The translations under genes were made by a program, and so were the position numbers. The notes beneath the pieces were generated by a model. The model saw only the letters and a program-made list of their open reading frames with translations. It did no database searches and was not told the origin of the DNA. A stretch of DNA of 64,000 nt from Siphonodentalium dalli (Eukaryota; Mollusca; Scaphopoda; Gadilida; Siphonodentaliidae). Location of the stretch: NCBI GenBank assembly GCA_032622095.1, contig CP136062.1, forward strand, positions 57,118,420 to 57,182,419, in the 5' to 3' direction. This document shows, in pieces, positions 45,590 to 56,200 of the stretch; within the stretch, counting starts at the first letter, position 1; every line of letters begins with the position of its first letter.

Positions 45590-46605
45590 AATATAGTCGA
45601 AAACATCAACATCGCGGGCAGTTATTTATGAATAGTCGTTTATTTAAGGATAAATGCGCCGAAAGAGTGAACTATATGTTCCATCCTCAAAACCAAAGAG
45701 AAGAATATGCTATCGAAAATAAAACTGGTTCGACTAAAGGTATCCGCCAAACACTTAGTCACTACCCATAACCTGACACTGTCCATGATACACCACCTGA
45801 TCACACAACTACATGAAACACTCTATACCACACAAACACTCACCGAGAACGCATCATATAGTTCTGTCCTTGTAACAGCCCACGACAGGGAACATTCAAC
45901 TAGCTACCCTATTATGTATGTCACTCCAAAGTCAGAACGTACTAGATGGCTACGCACCAATAACAACTATCGGTGACATGGACTCTGGGATATCCATCTT
46001 AGATGTTCTAACTACACCATGTACACCTAACCCCTGGGACACTGCATTTGCATGCACCCCTATTGATTAGGAAACTGACAATTAAAACCCCTATGGTTAT
46101 AGAAAGGTCCGACCTGACACAAGGTTGTAAAATTTCCAACTGTTTGACATGTCATTTAAAATTACTGAAAGTAGGAAAATGTGAATACTGGCTTAAAAAA
46201 AACATCATTTTACACTCAATCTTGGTTGGAAACTCAAATTATCTAAATAATTGGAACACGTTTTCACTTTTTCCAACTACTGACTATATATAGACCGTTT
46301 ATTACACGTGTGTAATTTACAACTGGGGCACTAGTTAGTTACATCCCGTACCATTAAACCACGATCCACCACATAGGATCCTCCCTTTGACAACACATTG
46401 TTGGGATACATTAATTTAGCCCGATACATACATGTAAGTCCAAAAAACTTGAAATGTATGTATCCCTATATTATCCTTTTTAAAATAACCCCCAAAAGTA
46501 AACAAAAAATTGCCTGATCTCAGCCAACGCCCATATAAGGACGATTCTCACTATCTAGATTCTAGTCCCGACGGCTTCTAAAGTCGACACACGCCATGCT
46601 TAACA
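45590..46605. repeat. Diverged tandem duplication, unit 1
   Basis: It aligns at many points with 46720-47655: CGAAAACA...CAAC, then TACCC.TTAT.TATG, GGTTGTAAA...TTCCAAC, and CTATATTATCCTTT followed by TAAAATAACCCCC. About 1 kb long. No coding signal retained. Confidence 0.75.
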
Positions 46606-46719
46606 ATGGACGCCTCACGTATGGCAAAATTCGTAATGTAATGCATGTAAACAACTTACTCGATAACTTCGCACGTGATGCATAATTTATAAGCCCAATA
46701 TTAACCCAATTCCGGGTAG

Positions 46720-47655
46720 ATTGGCCATTGGTAATCGAAAACACCAACAACGAGGCCCGTTATTTGTGAACAGTCGTCAATGTACTTCTCATACGAACAA
46801 TATGTTCCGTCTGCGTGTCCAATGTTCAAATCCAAAGTGGATGATATGCTAACGGAGAAACTGGTTCGAATGAAGGTTTGCGCAACAAACAGACCGTCAC
46901 CACCCACTAGAACCACTCATCTAGATATACCCCATTATATATGACAACCCAAAATCTAAACGTACTGGCAAGCTACGCCTCAATAACAACCATCAGCGAC
47001 AGGGACGCTGGGGATAGGCCTATCCATTTTAGATTTTCTACCCCCCCCCCCCTTGTAGAATAGACCTAAACTCTGGAAATTTCATTTGCACGCATACCCG
47101 TTGATTAGAAATCTTGCAGTTAATAACTCAAACCCGACTGGTTAGACATTTTCAACCTGACAACCCAAAGGTTGTAAACATTCCAACCGTTGGCCATGTC
47201 ATTTAATATTACTGAAAGTGGGATATATAAATCTTGGTAAAAAACGACATAATTTTATACTGTATATATCAGTTGGAAACTCAAACTATCGGAACAATCG
47301 CAACTTGTTTTCATTATGAAATTTCCAGCTATACCATTGATTCGGGTGTGGAGTTTCCAACTATAAAAATTGTGGGGGGGGGGGGCGATTAGATAGCTAC
47401 ATCCCGGTAAAATCAACCCATGAACTATGCACCTCCATTTGAGGGGAGGCATTAGTATAGCCAGATGTTTACGTCCAGAAAATTCATGAAATATATTCCT
47501 GTATTATCCTTTATAAAATAACCCCCGAAAGAAAACCACACATTGCCTTACTTCGGACCACGCTTATATAATGAGTGACTGTTTTCATCAGCGGTCGTAA
47601 GTGCGTCTAGTCGCGACGACTTCTAAGATCGAACCATGCACTCCATAACTATGGC
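46720..47655. repeat. Diverged tandem duplication, unit 2
   Basis: Second copy of the unit at 45590, interrupted by poly-C at 47040-47051 and poly-G at about 47374-47385. It lies in the presumed intron between the lectin and TSP1 exons. A 71-codon frame on the minus strand (46701-46916) is not open in unit 1, so it is not supported as a gene. Confidence 0.75.
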
Positions 47656-47959
47656 TGAGTTCAATTACTTCTCTCTCATCTGGTGATGCTATTTTTTCTT
47701 TTTCGTCGATGTTGGTTGGTCCACTAATCAATAATAATAATCATAATCGATCCATTTGTTACACGCATTCTACAGGTACCCCGTTCTAATGTGTGTGATA
47801 ATGTTTGCCCTGATGAGAATGATCACTCAATAACCATATAATGACCCCCCCCCCCCCGAGGACAGGGGGTACAGCCACAATGTGGCTAGCATACTGACAA
47901 TATCTTTCACTGCTCATAATCATGTACCCCTTTCAACGCACGGGTGGTGCGAACATACA

Positions 47960-48162
47960 CTGTACCAGCGAACTTACGCAAGGGTCACAGCATGGCGCGA
48001 AATATAAACACCGTACAATCCGACAAGGGCACGTTGATTAATTCAGCCAACCAACGGCTGTGTGAAACTGAAGTCAGACCAACGGCGGGCTGCGAAATCG
48101 TCTCGCTGTGTTGACAGCGAAGGCAAGTCCAATGCGCTAACCACTGGACCACGGAGCTCCAC
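47960..48162 (-). repeat. tRNA-derived SINE-like sequence
   Basis: On the minus strand it starts GGAGCTCCGTGGTCCAGTGG and continues TTAGCGCATTGGACT, a clear tRNA A-box-like head. The expected B box is degenerate, and no full cloverleaf with an intact anticodon and T arm is visible, so it is not called a tRNA gene. A non-tRNA body follows. The family is not identified. Confidence 0.55.
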
Positions 48163-48257
48163 AATGCTTACTTGTCATCATCACTTGTCCTCCGATACCG
48201 ATGTCAATATGTATTGTAATACTTATTGATAATACATATGTTTAAATCAATGCTTAC

Positions 48258-48474
48258 TATAACTTTCCCGGTTCTGTCCAACGAAGCATGTCAATAGCTC
48301 TATGTCGTCTCCTTGACACCATCCGCCGCCATATCGCGGTTCTGGGTTATTACACCGCCTTGTTCTTGTCTTCACTCCGTAACTTCCATAAACTGGTACG
48401 CACGATTTGGAAACTGTCCACAGCGCCCATTCTCCATCGACTGGAAGCATTAGACAGACTGTTACACTCTTAAA
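48258..48474 (-). CDS. Thrombospondin type 1 repeat exon
   Basis: On the minus strand the open text reads VDGEWALWTVSKSCVPVYGSY, then TRTRRCNNPEPRYGGGWC and a final LLTCF. These are the TSP1 signatures: the W..W..., the R.R.C.NP.P..GG..C block and the closing cysteine. The donor GTAAGC begins at 48257 (exon ends in phase 1). The acceptor is one of two AGs at 48467-48470, and its phase is unresolved. Such extracellular modules often combine with C-type lectin domains, and this exon lies upstream of the lectin exons on the same strand, so one secreted gene is plausible. A shared transcript is not shown. Confidence 0.78.
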
Positions 48475-50800
48475 TATAACAATACATATATAAATACCAT
48501 AGACTGCATATAATCCATAGAGTGCCTACTATGGTAACTTAATATAGTACCAAGGGTATTATATGGTCTCAGAACCTAGACATGGTTACATATACTCTAG
48601 AGTAGCAACTTGTTGGTCCAGGCTGATTGGATGCGGCGATCACGTGGTGCACGCTAAATGTTCACATTGAAGGGAAAGACCGCAATTTGATCGTCTCTGT
48701 TTTAATTTTACAGTATATACCGTATAACAACGGATGAAACACGACATAACACCCCGCTTACATATTTTATTTGTGCCAGTTCGGACTAGGGTTACAATTT
48801 TAATGTGACCCTTTAATTACATTGTTCCGTAACTTGGTGGTGATCAGAATTACCGAAGTCGTATTTTCGTAATGTTTTCATATTATTTTGGGGCGAAAAC
48901 GTTGTTTCGACACTACCACAGTGTATAACGTTAACACGGTCTTATTTCGGTTTGTATGTGAACCGGACAGATGTAAATCTGTGAAAATCGAACTGTCTGA
49001 GACGAACTGATGACGGATCCGATTACATCCAATAACACTGAACACTGAACCAGTCACAATATGTTATTTCAATGCATTGACTTGGTTCAGTTACAGCTAT
49101 ATATATGCTCTAATTAATCGACCTATTGAACAAGGTTATAGGCCACTAATGACCGCGGTTGTACCGCCATTCGCCCACGGGACCAAGTGGTAATATGATC
49201 ATGTACGTTAACGTAATTTGCGCCCGCTTGTTATTACTGTTCGTGGGATTATCGGATGAATTGTTATCTTTTTTGAAGGATTTGATAAACCCCAAGGGTG
49301 GATACACACATGCATGTAATCTCTGTAATTATCGTGTATTTGGCGTTTTACATGGATCATACAGACGATGTAATATGTGTCCACTGACAACCCAATCATT
49401 GCCTACGCGTTGAAAGCACTGAGTTCTAGTTCCAATTAAGTCGGAATGTAGATAAGCCGTTATCTTGGACCGAGTCGCCAGTCCACTTAAAATAATTGTT
49501 CGTGGGATAACCCATATGGTAGACTTTCTATTTAAATAATTACCAGTCCTCTCTTATTTATAGCAGTGGTGGATCAGGATTTCCCCGACACATGCAGGGG
49601 CTATATATGACCCCGAAAGCTACCAGGCGGGGGTGGTTAACTCTGAGCTATTTAAGTAAAACATATCATATTGTACCTTCTTGCCCAGATTATTCCGACC
49701 GATACATTCAACTAAGTCCCTTAGCGATTTGAAGCTTTCGAGACCCCACCCAAACAAGCATCATGGTTGAAAATGTTCTACATCAAGCCTGTATATGCCA
49801 GACGTATGGCTTATGGTGGTCGTGCATTAATTAAAAGCCAGATATCACACAGACTTGACTAATTTCCGCATCCGTGAGAGAAGACATGTTTTGGACTGGC
49901 CTTAAATGTACTGATAGAAGACAATTCGACTTCACTTAGCACTGCTCACTTGTCTGGCCTGTTAACAATGAACCGCTCGTGTAATGTTGTCAATTATTGG
50001 TGTGGCCATGTAAAATACATGTATGTTACATACAGAAATTAAATGCATGTGTGTATCCACCCTAATTATAATGGGACACAAGAAAATGATATATATAATG
50101 TATGTAAATAATCACATATAACGTAAATGTGGATATTTAGCCTGCCATGTAATACGAGTCTCAGCTGTCTGGCCATCGACGCAGTCCTGTCTGGAATTTT
50201 GAGCGCCGGTGTAGGTAGTGACGTCATGATGTACGTCTTGATGTCATGACGCCTTTACTGGTTTCCCAAGAAGCAATCTTAAAATGACTCTGCGATCTTT
50301 CAATCGGAACTTAAAGTTTCGGTTTGTCGGCCTTGAACTTTGAGAATATTTCATCAATTTGTTAGGCGGAAATACCGTTAGAAAATTGAAGATAATATGT
50401 AAACGGCCAGCAAGGTCGCTAGATTCCTCTTTCCGGGTAAATACTTTTAATAATTTTATGAAATATGTAAACAAAACTTTTTCATGCAATTTTACTTTTT
50501 TATTAACCAGAGCTTTTGTTCAATTTACATTCACTTTTTGAAAATATATTTGGCTTTAGGAGCATGATGTTCCGACATATAGCTAACAGTTGCTAGATCA
50601 TTTTTTTTAATTTTTGCCCTGGAGCATTTTGCCCAATTACACATTTCGAGGTGGCATTAATCAATACAAAATGGCGACGGTTGTCAACAATATAATTTTG
50701 GACTCCGCTGACCCTGGCTGACCCTTCAGTTATGAATAAATTATCCTATTTTTAGGTGATTTGAATTTATTTTTAGATTGGGCCGAAAAAGTCGATTAGT
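48475..50800. other. No gene seen
   Basis: AT-rich intergenic or intronic DNA. Several 60-85 codon frames (for example 49159-49413) lack domain matches or splice borders. Confidence 0.5.
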
Positions 50801-50801
50801 A

Positions 50802-51785
50802 TATAATTACAACTACTTTCGTTTTCTCGAAATTCGGGCATTTGATTGGTCGAGAGGCTACCGCGTGACCTGCGTCTATCAGTGCATAGACTTTGCAGTA
50901 GACGAGTCACATCGCGTAGTGACACTTTACGAAAATTGGGCGAGTCTATAACCGTCGCCCCACACGACGTTCCCGGATGACGCGAAAGCGCGGAACGAGA
51001 ATTCCATTAGAATTTCAGTGAAAAAACAACTCGAAAACTCAATGTTAGAAACATTTGAACAAGTAGTCTATGTCTATATTCCATGTCTCTGCTTCTTATA
51101 TGCACTATACTATACTTATGTCTGTTCATTTCAGCCGTATTCATGTTTTTGTAAAGCTCTATTGAACACTCGAAGTTCGTGCCGCGTTTTTTATTTGTCC
51201 AATTTTCGAAAAAGCGTCTATGAAAACGTGTATAGTTACTGCTGTGAACACAACTTATCATAAATCAGGCTGATCAACATGGCAAAATTTATTGGACATA
51301 AATAAAATGTGTTACCCGATTACAACCCTTTTAACATTTTTCAGCTTTATTACAATGCTAATGACATGACATTTGTCACGAGAACATTAGATATGATCAG
51401 GGCATTTGTTTACAAATTACATCGGCCGTGATCTGACTGGAGTCTGGACTGGTCTGGAGTTAATTTTACCGGAGATCGCGGATTCGACTCTGTGTGTGTT
51501 GATAATTATTGGGTTGTTGTTGAGTCATTTTAAACGTAAATCGTAGCCAAACAAGTAATACTTTTTATCATGGATTGTTTCTTGCTGAAAATTGAAGTTG
51601 AAGCGTAAATATTTATTTTCTGAAAGTTTGCTTGACGAAGATGCGCGTTGACAATTTCGGCCAATTTATGTTCGGCCCATCAACCAAATTTTGAGATCGT
51701 CCAACGGAAAATCATTAATTAATTAATTTTCTGAGATGGATTAATAGTAGATAGCTGAAAATAAAGTGTTATAGTTGTAATTATA
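50802..51785. mobile_element. Possible 1-kb element with short inverted ends
   Basis: TATAATTACAACTA near 50803 and its complement near 51771-51785 face each other. The interior is without a gene. The right border touches the palindrome at 51789. The evidence is a 14-15 bp inverted pair only. Confidence 0.3.
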
Positions 51786-51788
51786 AGC

Positions 51789-51944
51789 CATCAACGTCGT
51801 TTTTCGGTTGATCTATGAGCGTATAGACCGATCAGTAGACGAATAACATACTTAGTATAATCCGCTTCGCGGAATTATACAGTATGTTATTCGTCTACTG
51901 ATCGGTCTATACGCTCATAGATCAACCGCAAAACGACGTTGATG
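51789..51944. repeat. 156-bp palindrome with CCGCTTCGCGG centre
   Basis: Arms CATCAACGTCG...AATAACATACT and AGTATGTTATT...CGACGTTGATG pair around CCGCTTCGCGG, with few mismatches. Foldback MITE-like. The loop resembles that of the palindrome at 26023-26143. Confidence 0.9.
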
Positions 51945-52094
51945 ACATATATATCTCATATTCGCATACGTATACCCTGGTCGCTTCGCTTCCGCGGCTT
52001 CGTCGCGGGAGAGCGGGCGCTATTACGAGACCAAGTGGTATTACGCGATTGCGATCAGATGACATTCGGTATCTGCGATAATCATATTGCGGTA

Positions 52095-54431
52095 CACTGT
52101 TAGAAAAAAAAACCGTCGCTTTAACGGTCCGAGACCGCGCAACATCGCAGCCAACCTTTGACCGTTAAACATGCGGTCAGGCCGTAGCATGTTCCACGGT
52201 ATAAAACCGTTTAAGTAACCGGCAGACCAGTAACTGTCAGACCGTTGTATTTTTTACGGTTCAACACCGTTTAATTAATATCAAGACCGTAACTAATAAA
52301 GGTCAGACCAATAGTATTTTTCATGGGTCAACACCAATTGTTTGCTCTTAATTTGCTAATTAGCCAGGTTTCCATGGTGACAATATAATTTCCCGGAAGG
52401 CATTACGATTCATATGTTTTTGAATGGTCCAAACAAGTATTATTCGTAACTGAAAAATACATCTTAGTTCTTCTGTTACGATCATAGTTTTGATGAAATG
52501 TAAATCCTCAATACATAAAGTGATAGACAATACTTATGAAACTTTGCAGTTTGTAGAGGATCAAGCTTGTTATCTGCCTCGTAGAATTTAATCCGGAAAA
52601 AGGCTGTGCGCCCGTAATGTGTTCGCCTTTCACTAACTACTGTATAAATATGGCTGTAAATAAAAAACGATACTAGTAATAGCTGATAAGCCAAACTGTC
52701 GCTATTCAGTAACAAGTAAAACTAATTTCGACCATTCTAAAACATGAATCTGCATGCCCTTTTAAGACATACAAAGAACAAAGCTACATGTTTCACAGTT
52801 AAAACTCAAATTTATGTACATGTAAAATTAAAATATCTTAATGGCATACTTTTGGTAACATGTAAGGCGTGAAAATGTCCAGTCACTTGTAAACAGTTTT
52901 TGTTTTAACAAGTGAATCCGTACATCACGACAATACAGTACCACTCAGAAGAAGTTGTATTTTTAGGCGCACCTTTATTGCGATATTGGGCGCGCTTAAT
53001 TTCGAAAAAGGTGTGATTATAGCACAATACAAAAAATCTGTCGCGCTTATTATTGCAATATTGAATGCAAAAAATTGCGACACTAAGCGCGCTAAATTTC
53101 ATACAGACCCGATAGTGTTATATTTATATTAGATAAATACTGTGCATATAGTGCACATATAGCATTTACAACAATAATTATATACAAATCTAAAACATTG
53201 TCTCTGTTTATACTATAAACAATATAGAAGAAGCAATAATTGATTTAAATGTCACATTTTTGAGCGCAAGATGTCGCAATATTAAGAGCAAAATATTGAG
53301 ATATTAAGCGCAAAATATTGCAATAATATCACAAGCGACACGCTTATAAGCGTTTCCACTTGCAATATGATTGCGATATTGGGCGCGAAAATAGCGCACT
53401 TGATATACCACTTCTTTTCACTGGTACTGTATATCAATAACAGCTAGTTGGGATTGAAACCTTCAAGACAACAGCAAATCCCATAATAAATGTGCGCGAT
53501 GACTTGGCGACACGGCTTCAGTTCATTGTTTACGGTGTTTTTGTTGACATTGAAGCTCTTGTGAATTACACTGGTGCGTACAGTACATGTATATCCTCTC
53601 TTGTAAATGTACATGCATGTGCTTTGAAACAATCAGATTCATCATTCAGAACACTGTCGACTGGATTGAACAACACTGTCATCAGGTCATTGTCAACATT
53701 ATAATAGTAATAGCTGCTCGTTGTTTTTATTATTGTCACTATTGGTTGACATCGAAGCTGGTGTTAATTGTACCTGTATCCTCTTGTGTCAGTAAATGTG
53801 ACAGTGTTTTGATAGCCACAGCACTGTCAATTTCAATATCAGCACTGAGTCGAATAAAGTCAGGTTACAGCCGACCCCGGATCATGTCATGACTGATTGG
53901 CATGAACATCTACTCTCGAATTTAGTGGAAATTGTCAATGATTAAACCGGTTTTGGCAAAATTGAAACTTGTTCGGTTATCAAAGGAACCGAAATCAGAC
54001 CGTCTTAACAACTGTCCACAATTGGAAAGGTAATATTTTCCCAAAATTTGTAATTTGCCAACGATAAATGGCGAATAAAATAGGTCTGTGCTAAAGCGGA
54101 AACTTAAACCCGGATTTGATAATAACATACTCATGATAATACGTACGGACCGCATAACACAGAAAGACTGCTGGATTAATAATACATATTAAATATCAGC
54201 AGAGTCAGATTCAGTTATACTGTATGGAGTCATTGCCGTATATAATATGGTCGCCGATAAATATACTATTGAATTTTGACGGCATGACTTTGAATCACGA
54301 AAATATTTAATTTACACAATTTTCATGGGCACATAAAATAACGGTAAAAAACCGTCAAACTGACGAAACGGTAGGGGACCGTCGATTATTACGGTCCGAA
54401 ACCGTCGAACAGACAGTATTTTCTAACAGTG
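52095..54431. mobile_element. 2.3-kb TA-flanked non-autonomous element with ACGGT arrays
   Basis: Ends are CACTGTTAGAAAA and its exact complement TTTTCTAACAGTG, with TA on both outer sides (52093-52094 and 54432-54433). The subterminal 170 bp on the left hold about nine ACCGT/ACGGT words and those on the right about six. TA target sites fit the Tc1/mariner group. No transposase is encoded. A second element is nested at 52936-53429. Confidence 0.82.
52936..53429. mobile_element. 494-bp TA-flanked MITE nested in the larger element
   Basis: Inverted ends start CAGTACCACTCAGAAGAAGT on the left and CAGTACCAGTGAAAAGAAGT on the right in complement. TA lies at 52934-52935 and 53430-53431. The interior repeats GATATTGGGCGCG and related gcg/att words in both orientations. 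No coding capacity. Confidence 0.75.
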
Positions 54432-54433
54432 TA

Positions 54434-56083
54434 ACAGTATTTTCTAATGTTTTGGTAGGTTATAATTTAGAAATAATTAAACACATTTATAAAAAAATTT
54501 CCTCAAGAATATACTAACAGTATATTATAATGATAGTATGAATGCGATATTGTCCACAAAACGGACATCGTGTAAGGCTATAAATTGTTTATATGCAGTA
54601 CGCACAGAATGTGCGATAAGCAAAACACGCAAAACCGTGGCAATGTTTTTGGGAGTGTGATTCAATGTGACCAATTCAACACCGAACTATTGAGTGGCGA
54701 TGATTAGCGAGCGCTTTAACGCCATGCTGTAAACAACATGGTGGCAGTTCTATCCAATGATCACGTAGTTGTGTCTCCCCTGTGTTTATATTTCTGATTA
54801 TCGCACACTATTTACGTACTGTACAACAGGTTATGTAACATAATTTGGCTTTTGTCTACATATCACAGCTACGAACTTGACAATAATTATACTATTTACG
54901 CGATATTCTTTCTGATTTTGGCGGTTTTACCGGATAAGACTATTTTAACATCAATACCATTACGACGGCCATCCGTATCTTTAAAGTGATGTGAAACACT
55001 CCGACAGGGTGAGCAAATAGAAATGAAGAATAATCTTGCTCAAAGTAGATATATTTACGAATATTAATCGAAATTGACAACACAAACCGTCACTCTTATC
55101 TATTAATTAAATGCAATGACGCTAGATGGCGAAATCGTTTGAGTTAGTTTATCGCCAATTGTTGCGTCCCAAATTGAGATGTAAATATTTACAATTGAGC
55201 GTAGTTCAAATGATGTTTTCTGTGGAGTGGTATGGTCGATTTCTTTGAAATTTCCAGTGATGTTAGTAGAATGCTACATTCCCAGGTTGGCATAGAGCCT
55301 GAGAACTAACTTATAAGTTTATCGCACTCGAACAAGTCCATAATATGTCTTTAAACTGATATATTGTCGGTTGGTGGATATCGATTGAAATTGCCCTCCA
55401 ATTGTACTCTCATCTAATGCGTGTTAAATCAGTCAGTATTATGTGACTATTACTACTGTACATGTACATGTGTCAATGGCTTTACTGCATGTATGCCTCA
55501 GATAAATTAACATATTTGAAGTATTGAATGAATCAAGCTGTATTCAACACATATCAGATACCTAGCATTACCAGCCTGTCTAATTGTCATATTTTAGTGA
55601 GCTTTTTAATTATGTGTGAACTCAATTTGACCAATGTAGAATAACCATGTGTAACCTAAACCAAATATATCGTCCATCAATTGGGAACTGGACCAAGCCT
55701 TGTTCCCAAACAATATGTGGAACCTTTAATTAGTTCGTACAATTATGAAGCCGAAATTTACTACACCGAGTATTGGTGCTTAAAACCACGTGACCCCCTA
55801 TCATTGTATTTATGTAAATGTTGTTCATATGTCTGCCATAGCAATCCGAGTGGGTGTTTGCGCAAGTTTGTGTATGTCGACCATAGCATTTGTGGTATAA
55901 CTGTAAACTCTATGGTATGGTATACTGAGGTACGGAGAAATACATTGTACTGTACAAGTTTCAGTTTAAACTTTACGTTTACGGTGTAGGAAAATATACG
56001 GTGTAGGTTTATTTCACGGTATATTATTGGTGGCAATTTACTGTCAGTACTTTACCATGAAATTTACAGCCTATATTTAACAG
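54434..56083. other. No gene seen
   Basis: AT-rich. No frame with known domain. It ends at the acceptor of the next exon. Confidence 0.5.
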
Positions 56084-56200
56084 TGAAGAAAACAAACATT
56101 GCGGCATCGGATCGTCTTCCGAATCGAATTTGGTCATGTGAAAATGTGGTGGAATGGCTGGAGACCATCGGGTTGTCAGCCTTGTCTGACCAAGTTAAAG
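56084..56200 (+). CDS. Candidate exon with SAM-like helix pattern
   Basis: Acceptor TTTAACAG at 56076-56083 and a weak donor at 56201 (GTTTAA) give a 117-base, phase 1-1 exon. It reads NRIWSCENVVEWLETIGLSALSDQVKG at its end (27 residues, shown here in part: VVEWLETIGLSALSDQ). The W..E.V..WL..IGL..L pattern is typical of SAM domain starts. The exon at 63562 has a related text (LVEWGLSALSADLQQRF), same strand and same closing phase. Whether the two are in one gene is unknown, and the weak donor lowers confidence. Confidence 0.5.

Noticed and set aside
46701-46916. 71-codon frame that could be an exon
   Set aside because: The parallel position in the duplicated unit at 45590 is not open and no matching splice sites are seen.
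48085-48162. tRNA gene on the minus strand
   Set aside because: The A box is good but the B box and T arm do not form a proper cloverleaf, and a non-tRNA body follows. Kept as SINE-like only.
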